Shown here: positions 25,310 through 36,260 of the stretch, in pieces
Position numbering within the stretch: position 1 is the stretch's first letter
Layout of the letters: every line of letters begins with the position of its first letter
Source of the DNA: Ophioderma brevispina
Lineage: Eukaryota > Echinodermata > Ophiuroidea > Amphilepidida > Ophiodermatidae
Assembly: GCA_023653785.1 (NCBI GenBank)
Contig: JAMKCH010049355.1
Location: 1-64,000, forward strand
Reading direction: 5' to 3'
Length of the DNA stretch: 64,000 nucleotides
Made by a program: the position numbers and the translations under genes
Notes under the pieces: generated by a model
Seen by the model: only the letters and a program-made list of their open reading frames with translations
Told to the model about the DNA's origin: nothing
Database searches by the model: none

Positions 25310-25745
25310 AATATGCTCATCCACAAGACAGAGTTCAGTGAGATATTTCTGTATCTGTATTAATATGAACTGACTTTGTGCACTCTGGGTATCATACATC
25401 ATACTTAAGAAACATGGTAATTTTTTTTTTAAATACACAAGTTTGTCAATGGAAGTTACTGAATCAACTGTGCTGTGGAAATTGAGACTATTGGCTCATA
25501 TGAACTACAACATGCTCATAAAGGACACAGTTCAGGGAGCTGTGTTTATACAGGTGAATGTTACTAAACTGTGCCATGGGAATGAGGCTGTTGGCTCATA
25601 TGAACTACAACATGCTCATCCACCAAGGGCACAGTTCAGTGGGTTATACTTGTACAAGCATTGCCAAGAAATGACCTTGTGTGTTCTGGGTATCATATAT
25701 CATACCCAAAACCAGGGGGTGTATTTTCTAGATACATGGTAAATG
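25310..25745 (+). repeat. Imperfect tandem units of about 120 bases
   Basis: 'ttggctcatatgaactacaa' occurs exactly at about 25492 and 25591, each followed by 'catgctcat' and 'acagttcag'. A diverged unit precedes them, and 'gggtatcata' blocks end units. A reverse-complement piece lies at 42130-42215. Confidence 0.65.
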
Positions 25746-26792
25746 GCAGTTACTGAACTGTGTCTCAGGGAATTGGAATTGAGATTGACCCTAAGTGGAC
25801 ACTGGACAGACTAAATTCTAATTTATGAATTCTTAGAATGTTCCACAGTTATTCTCAATTTTGCTTTATTATTATAAAAAAAAGTAACAGAAAATTCTGG
25901 ATAAATGGATTATGTAGGAAATTAATACAGTCAGTTTTGTGACTGTGAATTCATTCAGATTCTCTTTCTGGACCATATACTTTAAATTCTGACAATATAC
26001 ACAAACAAGAGGGTGGAAATGTACACCCCATGTGTACCCTCCCACTACCATGGGTGGAGGAAAATACTCTTTAACCTTTTAGAGAAGTGCTGACTAAGCT
26101 GAACAAATTAGCTGTCTTTACTGTTGCAAGAAACCAATGAGCATTAACTAATAATGTTGGGTTGTTGTAAATTTCTTTGGGAGGGCCCCAAAATTGGGAA
26201 TCAGCAGTAGTTTTTTTCAATGACCATCATAAGATAATAACCTAATCGCCCCATCCCCCCCCCCAATCACAGGTTGATATGAGAGCCCAGAAAAAAATCC
26301 TAAATGCACTCTGAGGCTATTTCTGGGCATTTTTGTCAATATTTTGATCCCAATTGTGCTTATGCAATCTCAAATTTCAAGAAAAATGACACCTCATTTT
26401 AGTGTTACAATTTTATGACCCCCTTCATTAACATCAGCAAATTATGTGGGAACCCTTTCCAAAGAAATTACACTTGGCCTTTGGTTTCCTCAGTTTAATT
26501 CACTGTCAGTTCAAATAAAGAATGTCCAGCATTCTGGCAATTATTATTTTTACCACCTGCATAGCTGGCTAACAGTAGGGGAGGAGGGGGGGGGGATCAC
26601 ATGACAACCAAGCTTGCATATCAAAGGAAGTTTTTACTTCAAAGATTTTCAAATGATCTATACAACTTAAAAACCATTTTTGTCATTTTTACAGAAGACT
26701 GACCATATATTCTAGAGACAAATAACACTACAATGTGCTAAGAAGCATTGAATAATTATATCTGGCAAGCAGGAATACAATAAAATATTACA
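25746..26792. other. Intergenic / downstream flank of the zinc-finger gene
   Basis: AT-rich DNA with a C run near 26256-26263 and a G run near 26587-26594. If the donor at 26901-26907 is used, further exons would lie here or beyond, but none is recognisable. Confidence 0.35.
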
Positions 26793-26798
26793 TTTATT
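26793..26798 (-). terminator. Possible polyadenylation signal of the zinc-finger gene
   Basis: AATAAA on the minus strand, about 106 bases downstream of the candidate stop at 26904. The spacing suits a short 3' UTR, but the hexamer is common in AT-rich DNA. Confidence 0.3.
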
Positions 26799-26900
26799 TT
26801 TTGGTCTAATCAAAATATATTTCAAAATCATCAGTATCTGATATCAATTTTGAGCTGGCAGGATTGTTAGCACCAAGTTTATCATCAGCAGTAGATCTTT

Positions 26901-26908
26901 CACTTACT
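26901..26908 (-). promoter_or_regulatory. Consensus splice donor overlapping the stop codon of the zinc-finger exon
   Basis: The minus strand reads AAAAA|GTAAGTG, a near-perfect donor; the TAA that closes one tail frame (26904-26906) lies inside it. Either the protein ends here, or the exon ends at 26908 and coding continues in a further exon at lower coordinates that I could not identify. Confidence 0.4.
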
Positions 26909-28995
26909 TTTTAGTTGGTCTTCTCCTTTTCAATTTCGGCTTTATTTCTTCTCTAATTTTGCCTTCACTTGCTGCCCTTGATCCTGAGTTTGTTCGCGTG
27001 TGTTCTCCTGGGTAGGGGTGGTCCCAGATATAAATGCTGCTGGTAGCAGGTGGCAACATAGTTGGCAAACCCTGCATTCCTTGTAGAGGAAGTGTCCCTG
27101 CAACCTGGGGGAAGAACATTCCATTTGGTTCCCTCTGGAGCCAATGCGTCCATTTTGATGTGAGTTTTACGGTGCGATTTAAGTGGTGCGAGCGTGCAAA
27201 CGCGCCCCACAATGCGCACACTTGTAGGGTTTTTCTCCAGTGTGGGTGCGGCGATGAATAACGAGGTGATGTTTACGACTGAACGTGTCGCCGCACTCTG
27301 TGCAAATGTATGGGCTTCTCTCCCTGTGTGTGTCCTTTTGTGATTGGTTAGGATACATTTACGCGCAAAGGTGGCACCACACTCGTCGCATTGGAATGGT
27401 CTCTCTCCACTATGAGATCGCATGTGGCGTACTACATGGTGGCGGTGCTTGAAAACGGTGCCGCATTCTTGACATATAAACATCTTATCTGGTTTTGAAG
27501 CTCCAGACTTTGAAGGACTTGATGGATGAGGGGGGCTAACAGTTGTGGTATACCCAAAGCAGTGGGCTGCTGGAACTTGATACACACCCCCTTCAAGCTT
27601 TGTCATGAACTGTTGCAGGTAGAATTCATTCAGTCTGGCAGGATCAAAAGGTTGCACTTTAGGCATGGTATGGTTTTCTCGGTCAATCAATCCTAACGTT
27701 GGTGGCACCATGCTGATATTACTGGATGGGCGCGACAGCATCTCTACCGTCGGTTTGACATCAGATGTGGAAGTGGAGCTCTCTGGGTCAGACTTCTGTT
27801 CTATGGTACTAACCGTGCTACTTGAACTATGTTCCGATGAACTGCTTAAGGGACTGCAGGAGGGCGATCTTGGAAGAAAGAAACTTGGCATTCTAGGTTG
27901 ATTGTAATGATCCAGTTCTGGTTTTGCACCGAATAAAAAGTGAGATCTGGCCTTTCCTAGAAAAAGTTCACGATTCTTGTTGGATGCAAATAAAGTGTCT
28001 GCTTTATTGACTGGATTTGGGATGGAAGAGCATTGCACATTATCACTGCCATTAGGTTTCTTTGTTGTAAGGTCCATCGGTGCGGATTCGTCTATTACAA
28101 CACTGCGCGTTGTCTCACTGTGGGTAGGACTACGCTTGCATAGATTTAATGGGGTACTGGCATTACTTAATAACTTCTTCTGGTAGTCAAACTTTTTGTG
28201 GGTAATTATTGGAGAACCAGCCCGTTCTCTGACATGGAATTTGTTCTGGGGCACAGATGAAACAGATTGGGCACGGGTACTCATTGTGTTACCAGTGGAT
28301 GGTGATACAGGACGAGCCAGGGGACCAAATATTTTATGTCCTTGTTTAGGGTGTCCATTCCATAAATGAGCAAATCTTTGATTTTGATAAGGAAATGAGG
28401 TAGATGTGTTACTGGGTAAAAGTGTTTGACTGGAAGACATTGATTTTTTCCCGCTCTCTTTCAGCCCATGTTCGCGATCCACCTCATTCAGCAAATCTTT
28501 TAATCCCATTTTCATAATCCTTGACTGGACACTCGACGGTTCATCCTCCATAGCCATTTGCTCATCAGGCGCGTTCCGTTGCGGTATTACACAACTGGCA
28601 ACACTCTGAGGCACAATCTGTTCTTCATCATCAACACATTCTATGCTCTCTGATATATCCATGGGCTGATTGTTGCATTGTGGACTTTGGCTTGGTTTTG
28701 AGGCTTCGCTAGGAGAAGCTGGCATAAAAACGGCAATCCCACGGCTACACCATTCTTCTTTCTTCTCCTTAGAGCAAGAAGTGTCTTCCTTTTGCTCACG
28801 CTTTCTTTGTGAATGGCAATCCTCTTGCTTTCCATTATCCAATGGTTTTTCTTGGACTGATTCTACGTCCCTGGATTTGTCGTTATCTGGTAATTTGGCA
28901 GTTGTGTGGTTGTATTGGCTGGCTGGACTTGCTGGTAATTCCATGGCCAAAGTTGCCTCTTGAATCATAGTATCGGTAACCCAAGAATCCTTCAT
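26904..28995 (-). CDS. C2H2 zinc-finger transcription factor, main coding exon, frame broken in fingers 3-4 and tail
   Basis: Nuclear DNA-binding protein, probably a transcriptional regulator. The frame from 28995 is open for 676 codons, but only about the first 558 look genuine. The N-terminal 500 residues are polar and Ser/Pro-rich (densest about 376-412) and carry PMDLT at 306-310 and PLNLC at 282-286, both resembling CtBP-recruitment motifs. Finger 1 uses C508, C511, H524, H528; finger 2 uses C536, C539, H552, H556, joined by an HSGERPF linker. After about 27320 the frame slips: finger 3 (YICTEC...HRRTH) and finger 4 ([19 protein letters not shown]) are complete but lie in other frames, the last two slips each explained by one base missing from an A or T run. 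The tail is ambiguous; one frame ends in a basic stretch (KPKLKRRR) at stop 26904-26906. The start follows an acceptor by 22 bases with an in-frame TGA at 29008-29010. I recognise no close orthologue. Expression as a four-finger protein is inference; a decaying copy is the alternative. Confidence 0.85.
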
Positions 28996-29016
28996 TGCTG
29001 CATTATATCACGGGAA

Positions 29017-29035
29017 ACTGAGGAGAAAGAAGGAT
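29017..29035 (-). promoter_or_regulatory. Splice acceptor before the zinc-finger coding exon
   Basis: On the minus strand a polypyrimidine tract (CCTTCTTTCTCCTCAG) ends at 29018, giving an exon that starts at 29017. The exon holds 22 bases of 5' UTR, with an in-frame TGA, before the ATG at 28995. The gene therefore very probably has at least one upstream non-coding exon. Confidence 0.65.
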
Positions 29036-29904
29036 TTTTTTGGAATTTATACTGAGTTCAAGCTAATTTTAAAAGCGGAAAATCCCAAATAAGTAATGAA
29101 ATAATAACAACAACAATAGAAATTAACAATGTGTGTTGAAAATTCTGGGAAGCAGTATTCAAAAGTTTCTAAGGTAAGAAAACAAATCTAAAAAATACAA
29201 AAAATTAAAGAAAAAGAAAGAATTTTTTACATAGTTATTGAAAGCAACTAAGATAAGGTTGCACTTTCATTTTGAATGAGTGTAAAACTTTGAAGGAAAG
29301 TATTCAAACCCCAATATTAAACTACCTTTACCTTCCCCATTGGAACAAAGTGGATGAAATCCTCCTTCCCAGCTTTTTGATGTATTTTCTGTTGTTTTTG
29401 ACAATTTTTTAAGTCCCCAGCCTCCAAATAAAAAACTTGCCATTAAAAGACCACACCTGAGTCAGAATAAGTTTTACTAAACAAGAAGTATAAAAGTTAA
29501 ATGTCCAAGTAGAGGTAAAACTATCAAAGATTCAACAATGACTTGCTAAAATAGGCTAAATGTCAATCAAAAATGATTCACAGAAAGCTTAAAAAATAGA
29601 CAACATATTATTGACGGTATGATGTGAAGGCACTGTGTATAATTGAGATAAATAAGTGCTAATCCCACTCAATAAAGGTGAGCAATGCACACGGATAATG
29701 ACAAAGGATCCATAGACAAGAAGTGGCATTGTGTTAGAACTTGTGGTTTTGGCAGCTAAGCCAGTATCTGGCATTTCTGTTTCAACTTGGAAGGCCAATG
29801 ATACAATATCATTTATGGTCCACTGGTTGTATTACAATAATTGCTAGTTGTATGTGTATGAGCTCAAAACTCTCTGAAGCCCATGGCCCAGGCCAATTGT
29901 AATA
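29018..29904. other. Putative first intron of the zinc-finger gene, proximal part
   Basis: AT-rich DNA without a supported gene. Short reading frames here, such as one at 29589-29798 on the minus strand, show no recognisable domain. Confidence 0.4.
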
Positions 29905-30858
29905 AACCCGGGAGCTAGCAACATTTGTAAATCACATCTCACGTACAAAAGGTTTGAGTGATTAAATATGACTGACAGACTGAACGGAACCCCTGAAACG
30001 TGATTTTAGTTGCCGCAAGTGGTGCTTAAGGAGAAGGGGCCAAAAAACAAAGTTTGTACAGGGGTCAAATTTTGTAAATTGAACAATCATGTTGACAAAG
30101 CACACATTGTTAGTGTCTAACCATAAGGATCAGAAAAGGTATAGTGTGTAATATGTACAGCCTAAAGATTTAGAGTTATACGCTTAAAAACAAGTCAAAA
30201 ATCCAATTAAAAAGGGTCAATTTCAGTGTACCCCCCCCCAAGGGGGTCAAATTTAAAATTGCCCCGATTTGGATAAACCATGGTGCACATTATTGGTGGA
30301 GCTCATAGGATAAATTAAGGAATAGTTTTGCGGGTCTCAAATGCTTGCTACAGAAGTAGGGGGGTAACAAGATCAAGCCCAATGAATGCATGGACGTTGA
30401 CCTTCGGTGCCCCCTACATCGGAAAGTAAGCATTTAAAGATAGTCAAAATATTCCTTATTTTAATCCTATGACTCCACCAATAATTGCACCATTTTTTAT
30501 CCAAATCGGAGCCACAAACTTAAAATTTGACCCTGTACAACTGGAATTGACCCTTTATTGATTGATTTTGCTGTTTTAGCCTATAACTCTGAAAACTTTA
30601 GGCGGTACATATTACAAACTATACCTTTCTTAATCCTTAGGGTTGAGCACCATCACATGGTGTGCTTTTCAACATGCTGGATCCATTTACAAAAATTTGA
30701 CCCGGTACAAACTTTGTTTTGGCCCCTCCTTAAGGACACTGGCTGGCACTTAAGAATCACGTTTCAGGGGTTCCGGTTCCGTATCTGTCACTATTTAATC
30801 ACTCAAACAAACCTTTTGTACTTGAGATGTGTTCCAAAGTGTGCTAGCTCCAGGGCTA
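29905..30858. repeat. Giant foldback element, arms of about 450 bases
   Basis: The left half (from GGGAGCTAGCA near 29910) is matched in reverse complement by the right half (ending TGCTAGCTCCAGGGC near 30855). Paired landmarks include TACAAAAGGTTTGAGTGATT with AATCACTCAAACAAACC, GGAACCCCTGAAACGTGATT with AATCACGTTTCAGGGGTTCC, and AGGGGTCAAATTT with AAATTTGACCC. The centre is near 30380. It lies in the putative first intron of the zinc-finger gene. The right arm is related to 62850-63140. Confidence 0.75.
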
Positions 30859-30899
30859 TAATACAGCAAAGCATGCACTATATAAAAAAATTGAATTGT

Positions 30900-31205
30900 G
30901 ATTTATATAGATGAGACATGAACTTAATAGATTTCTTCTTTTATAGACACAGAAATGTCTGAAAAGTGGAAACAAGGTGATTTTGATAAATAAGTTATAT
31001 TTCAATATAAACCAAAGGAATGAATTTAGTACAATTTGTTCCAATAAAAAAAGCAATTTAAACTATTTTTGTACCAAAGAAATAAATTTTCAGATAATCC
31101 CTCAAATGGGGATATTAATTGATGGCAAAACTTTGTACTCAGGGACAAAAATCAGGTCTTTTGATTTGAAGGGACAACTAATATGTGAAACCTCTAAAAA
31201 TAGAG
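30900..31205 (-). repeat. Diverged copy of the AGGTGCAACGAGAGATTT MITE family
   Basis: In reverse orientation it shares the family's inner blocks: the 'atatttcaatataaa' block, the 'tttgtaccaaagaaa' block and 'ccctcaaatggggat'. The ends are eroded (GTGAAACCTCT near 31190). Confidence 0.5.
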
Positions 31206-31584
31206 AAAAATGAAAATGTATTTCATTATGAACAGACTAATAAAAAGCGACAAGTTTACTGAACCCTGAAAACAAAGTGTTTAAATTTGAAAAAAAATCT
31301 CATTTTAGTCAAAAAAAAGAAGGTATACTTACAAAAAGATCAAATTCCGTGGACAGCAAACACGATAGCAACTGTAAGAGGACTTGTAGGTGTTTAACAT
31401 ACAAAGTAAATTCGGATAACTGACAGCAAAAAGCACCGTACCACCAACTATTGGTGATCAAAGATTGCACTGAGATAACCTCCTTGGTGTATATTAAATT
31501 CAATAACAGTAGTAACACCAAAATCATCACCCGCCGATGTATTAAAATGTTGACTATAAAACCACTAACATGATACTATTAATT

Positions 31585-31591
31585 ACTCACC
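31585..31591 (-). promoter_or_regulatory. Candidate donor of an upstream 5' UTR exon of the zinc-finger gene
   Basis: The minus strand reads TTTTCG|GTGAGTAAT, a good donor about 2.6 kb upstream of the acceptor at 29018. A second donor-like site (GTAAGTATACC) lies at 31327-31332. The DNA just upstream (31.6-32.1 kb) is richer in CpG than its surroundings, as expected near a promoter. No transcript evidence is available. Confidence 0.3.
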
Positions 31592-32805
31592 GAAAACAGG
31601 GAGGACACGTTTAAAGATGTCGTTTGTATAGTTGTTGGTTGTTTTCTGAGTTATGTGAAGAAAACCACCGGTCCACGATTTTGGGATAATTTGCGCCCAC
31701 AGTTGATGTGTAAAAATCCTGGTACAACTGCATACGTATGCAGGCAATGAAGTCGGTGGTTTCAAGGGAATATTGCACAATTCGTCACCAACGCACACCG
31801 GTATCGTCTGCTTGCGCTAGAAATAGTAGAAAGGTCTTTCTCACACCACCAAAACCCTTGCCACGGTTTTTCAGCCCGGTTACACTGCCTACCGAACGTA
31901 CCGGAAATGGGTGGGGGTTCGATGACTAGTTAGGAAATAACCCCACCTTTTGTAAGGCGACACACCTCCCAAATGAACCCGGGTCGCCCTCGCATTCTTG
32001 TGCTCATCTCAGCTCACGGTCGTCTTAGTCATCACGATGGCGTGCGATCACACAGCATGTTACCGCTTGTTTCTTGGCTGATTTACAAAAATAAATTTTT
32101 GGTAGGTGGTTGCTGTTATGTTTTATGGTCAATTGAGGTGGAGCCACCACAGAGAACGGGACCACTAAAACAGCTGATTTACAAAAAGTAAACAAATGGT
32201 AAAATAAAGAAAGCAGCTATGCGGTATTCATACACGACAGCGGTATTATCATGAATAGCTGCTTTTTGTCGCGTGATAAGGGTATTATGTCTAGAAATGT
32301 GTTTTCACGTTCTCAAGTGTACTTTGGAATTCTTGTAATTCATGTAATTTGGCTTATTTTATTCAAATTTTCTTACAAAAGATAAAACCAGTTAATTGCC
32401 TGAAAACAATTATTTTTAAAAAACAGAAAAGGGCCTGAAAGTGGCCACATATTTTGTAAATTAGACCAACCGCATCCTCCTTCAACAATAAAACGTTGAA
32501 AGTGCGATGACCTTCACATCAGCGCTATTTTTGGCACACTGCTGCGTAGAAAATGGAGGCGATTGTTGAAGAAACAATCCCTATTGAAGAATTGAAGGTG
32601 ACTTTAAACCTAATTTTCATCATTTGCTTACTTGTGTCTTTGATATTAAAACAAAATGCCATGGTTATGATCGTAGAAAGCTGACTTTGACGATATTTAT
32701 TGGTAAACCTTGGTCGAATCCGCGAATTTATAACCCGGAAGGATGAGGAATTCGGAAGGGTTTGTCATGTTTGTGTTGCATTTTATATCATGTGTCATGT
32801 TTACT
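31592..32805. other. Possible promoter region of the zinc-finger gene
   Basis: Upstream of the candidate 5' UTR donor. It has more CpG than nearby DNA (31780-32060) and a small hairpin at 32208-32264 (AAAGCAGCTAT...TGAATAGCTGCTTT). Promoter status is inference from position only. Confidence 0.25.
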
Positions 32806-32998
32806 GAGTTTTCAAGTGACGGTGATTGTGATCCCGGATAGAAATGCTGTTTTTGCGTTTGGCCAACTTGGAAGATATAGGCTTGGTCTAGGCCTAGCAC
32901 GATTCATCTTGCTTCTTCACAGTGGTGGCGACTTTTGTTTGGTCCTTTATCATTTTGCACTTGGATTTTATCATTTTCATATTTTACTATAGGCCGCC
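32806..32998 (+). repeat. 193-base exact direct repeat, first copy
   Basis: From GAGTTTTCAAGTGACGG to TATAGGCCGCC, identical base for base to 33429-33621, offset 623. A 58-codon frame is shared, but it is just the duplicated stretch and shows no domain. Confidence 0.9.
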
Positions 32999-33070
32999 CT
33001 GTTCGAAGCAAGATGCTCTTATCTTTCTTCCTCGTTAGGTGCAAAAGGGTCTAGCGAGACGTTTTTGATT

Positions 33071-33199
33071 CGGATCCCAGGGATGAATTTAGTATTCTGC
33101 CACCACTTAAAATTCGGCACCTTTAACATACGGTTTATTCCGTTAACGTTGCCGAATTCGTAGCCTGTGGCAGAATACTAAATTCTTTCCGGATCCCAT
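33071..33199. repeat. Foldback element of about 130 bases
   Basis: Left GGATCCCAGGGATGAATTTA and AGTATTCTGCCACC pair with right GTGGCAGAATACTAAATTC and CCGGATCCC. Inner blocks (AATTCGGCA / TGCCGAATT, GGTTTATTCCG) extend the pairing almost to the centre. Confidence 0.7.
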
Positions 33200-33428
33200 A
33201 ACATCATTATTTATGTGCTGTGGTTCTCACAACCTAGCTTACCGTGACCACAATCTTCTTAGCTTTCTTGTGAGGTGTTGATGTTGGTCGCAGAATTACT
33301 TAGTCATTGAAAAATTGACGGATTTAAAAGTGAAAGTCGCCCAGTCAGACTTGATTTATCGCGGCCGTCGGCCATTGTATTTTGTACCTCACGGGTGACG
33401 GGCTGTCCAAAAAAAAAAAAAAAAAAAA

Positions 33429-33621
33429 GAGTTTTCAAGTGACGGTGATTGTGATCCCGGATAGAAATGCTGTTTTTGCGTTTGGCCAACTTGGAAGATA
33501 TAGGCTTGGTCTAGGCCTAGCACGATTCATCTTGCTTCTTCACAGTGGTGGCGACTTTTGTTTGGTCCTTTATCATTTTGCACTTGGATTTTATCATTTT
33601 CATATTTTACTATAGGCCGCC
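33429..33621 (+). repeat. 193-base exact direct repeat, second copy
   Basis: Directly preceded by an A run of about 19 bases. Identity without a single indel contrasts with the noisy 5.9-kb duplication elsewhere. Confidence 0.9.
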
Positions 33622-34500
33622 TAGTCCTGCTGAGTATGACTCCTCCTTATGCACAATTATCATAATGCCATTAACTTAATCAATGGAGGAGTCATGCCAA
33701 AATAGTGTGTAACTGATATGACAAAAATTTATGTCTCACATTGTCCATTAATTTTCACGCTTCATGTGAATAAATATCACCTGATTCCACCTTGAAAGTA
33801 TTCCTTTAGAGTGTTATCAACAACAGGATAGTCGTAAATATCTTCATCAACTTTTTATGAAGTGAAATTTAATGAAATTTCAAGACTTGTACCTAAGATT
33901 CAAAAAAAAAAAAAAAAAAAAATCTAAGTAAAGTTATCCCACACAACACCATTAGTTTTGCCAACAAATATTTTGCCACACTGCAGCAAAACAAATTTAA
34001 AAAGTGAAAGTAGCACCATTGCATTGTTTTGCTTGGCATTGGCATTGCCCAAAAAGTCCAAAAACCTTTTTTTATAGGCTAAAGCATCTGATTACCCTTT
34101 TTTTCAATTACTGGGTTATTATGAATTCATATTTGAGCATATATTTTCTATAAATTTTTTCATGTGCAATATGTATGGTTGGGATTTTCTGATGTTACTG
34201 CTGGTCAGTAGTCTTTGGAGGTAATTGGAGTACATATTTTTCTTTTGTGGCTGTTTTTTATAGTAATTTTAAGTTATTTCACATTCATGTGCAATCCTAA
34301 TTGTTATATTTGCTATGGTGTTTTCTAAGGACCGCAATGGAAATTTGTACTTTATATTTATTTGTGCTTTTTTGGTGTTTAAATAAAGGAGACCTCATTT
34401 CACATTTCAAGTAAGTTTAGGATTTGTTGTTTGCCCAAAAAATGGAATGTATGAAATTACCCTGATTGGGCAGGAAAATTAATTGGCCAAGGGACTCTCA
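33622..34500. other. Intergenic, no gene recognised
   Basis: AT-rich DNA with an A run at about 33901-33921. Nothing else is supported. Confidence 0.35.
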
Positions 34501-34508
34501 ATCAGTGA

Positions 34509-34998
34509 GGTACCATGGGGGAATTCTTTTCTTGCCCCCTAGTTTTCTCCGGGGGGAAAAATGCAAAATTTCCCGGGAATACAATCCAAATTTCCCTCCA
34601 AGATTGCAAAATTTCCTCTCCAAGGTTTCAAATTTCCCCAAAATCCAATTCTATTATTTCTTTTCTTTATTTAAAGGACAAACTTTCCCTCGAATATCAA
34701 AATTTCCTGGACTGTTATTTCAAATTCCCACTTTTCCATGTCATGTAGCTTGCCCCCCCCCCCCCCCCCCCCCCCACCTGATAGAAAAATGACGATTTTT
34801 GCAAATTTCTGCTATTTTGGGGCCAAAAATCAACATTTTTGGGAAAATCAGTGATTGGGGCCCAAATTGGTAAAAATCTCCAAAAAAATCTCCAAAGCTG
34901 TGATACTTTGCCCCCCAGATTATCACTTTTTCCCAAAAAAAATTCACTTGCCCCCCCCCCCGGTTGCCCCCCCCCCAGAAAAAGAGGTCTGACGCCGC
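34509..34998. repeat. C-run-rich decayed element
   Basis: Built of 'aaatttcc' phrases, a C23 run at 34753-34775 and further C runs near 34953-34976. It ends near GACGCCGCCGACTGG. It looks like a worn hAT-type MITE, but the left end is uncertain. Poly-Pro frames are artefacts of the C runs. Confidence 0.4.
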
Positions 34999-35139
34999 CG
35001 ACTGGCTCTCACTCTTTTGTTTTTGGAATGAATCCATGGTTTTCACTAGTCAACCATGGAAGTAGACCTACATGATCGAATCCATGTTTAACCATGGAAG
35101 ACATTGCCTTGAAGCCAAAACATAACATCCCCCAATGAA

Positions 35140-35830
35140 CCATGTCCCCAGCGTTTAAACCAGGGTTATAGTAGATTCATCCAACAGCGATCTTCCAAAC
35201 ACGATCCAGATCCGTTACACTGGCAAGACATGAGGAGTTTCTCAGTCGAAACGGAAATGATGGTAGCTTAAGTAAGTCTATGGAGCTCACGCAAAACAAG
35301 GAAAGGAGATTAATTCTCTTCACGTTTCAATTCACACTGCCGAAATCACGAGTGGTTATTTAGCATGCTATCAATGTACTAATCACCACATTATTTCCGA
35401 TACTCGTCTGTATCCCGCTTTCTCAATAACCATGATAACTCGTGGAAAGAAAGACCGATTAGATAGCTGCTATGTGATACAGAACATGGTCACTTGATGT
35501 TAACAATGTATAGATTAAAACTTACTGTCACAGAGCAACTATCGACTTTAATAAACAAGAGATAATGGTACATCATAATTTTTCCGATCACCCTCCCTGC
35601 CCCTCCCCAGCATAAAGATCGTTTTTCTCGATGAATATACTATAGTCCTACATGAGTGGACCTTTCTTTCCTCAACATACTCTAAAAATGTTCTATGATA
35701 AATGGGTGGGAGGATTCCATGAGGAATTTTCCTCACTCATTAATTTAACTTTCAACAGTATTTTGAAAGGGAAAAAGGTCTATCATGTAGGACATACCGT
35801 GGTTTAAAAAACCCCGGTCTAGAGTTTAGA
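35140..35830. repeat. Possible TIR element (AAACCAGGGTT ends)
   Basis: GTTTAAACCAGGGTT near 35152 and AAAAAACCCCGGTCTAGAG near 35807 are weak inverted repeats. The right part ('catgagtgga', 'gaggaattttc') is related to 41835-41920. Confidence 0.35.
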
Positions 35831-36021
35831 CCCATTTCATCTTTCAGAATACCAGCCACTGCTTCATTCTTCTAAATACAAGTATGCAGTCAACTTCCTA
35901 AAAAGCCGATGACATTGTACTCACCATACCTGACATTTTATCAAATTTTGGAAACAATTATTCAAGAAACCGTAACCCTGAAAATGGTAACATTTTAACA
36001 ATTATCTTTCTCTCCTACTAC

Positions 36022-36250
36022 AGAAATTTGAGCGTTTACAATGCCGATCTTGGCAAGAGGGCAAAGGTGTCAGACGTTCACAGTTGCAAATATGCTGGTG
36101 TTTGGAACGAGAAGTCGGTATCCAAATGACATCCAGAAGGGACAGTGTTAATGGAGGAACTACTACAGGGGAGTACACAACAAGTACAGCGCGACTGCCT
36201 TGTTTTACCTTGGGGTTGGCTATTATAGTTAAAGGGGTATTTCCAAAATG
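36022..36250 (+). CDS. Candidate internal coding exon (Cys-containing), unproven
   Basis: A good acceptor (CTTTCTCTCCTACTACAG) ends at 36021, followed by a frame open for about 75 codons with CWCLE and further cysteines. The CWC spacing loosely recalls thyroglobulin type-1 modules, but the preceding Cys spacing does not fit, so I do not assign the domain. The frame runs on into the MITE at 36261 with no obvious donor. It may be chance. Confidence 0.2.
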
Positions 36251-36260
36251 TGTAGATATT

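Noticed and set aside
32762..33615. Duplicated 58-codon peptide as a conserved gene family
   Set aside because: The DNA is identical in both copies, so frame conservation carries no evidence of selection.
34466..34792. Pro-rich 108-codon frame
   Set aside because: The prolines come from the C23 run and the frame lies in a worn repeat.
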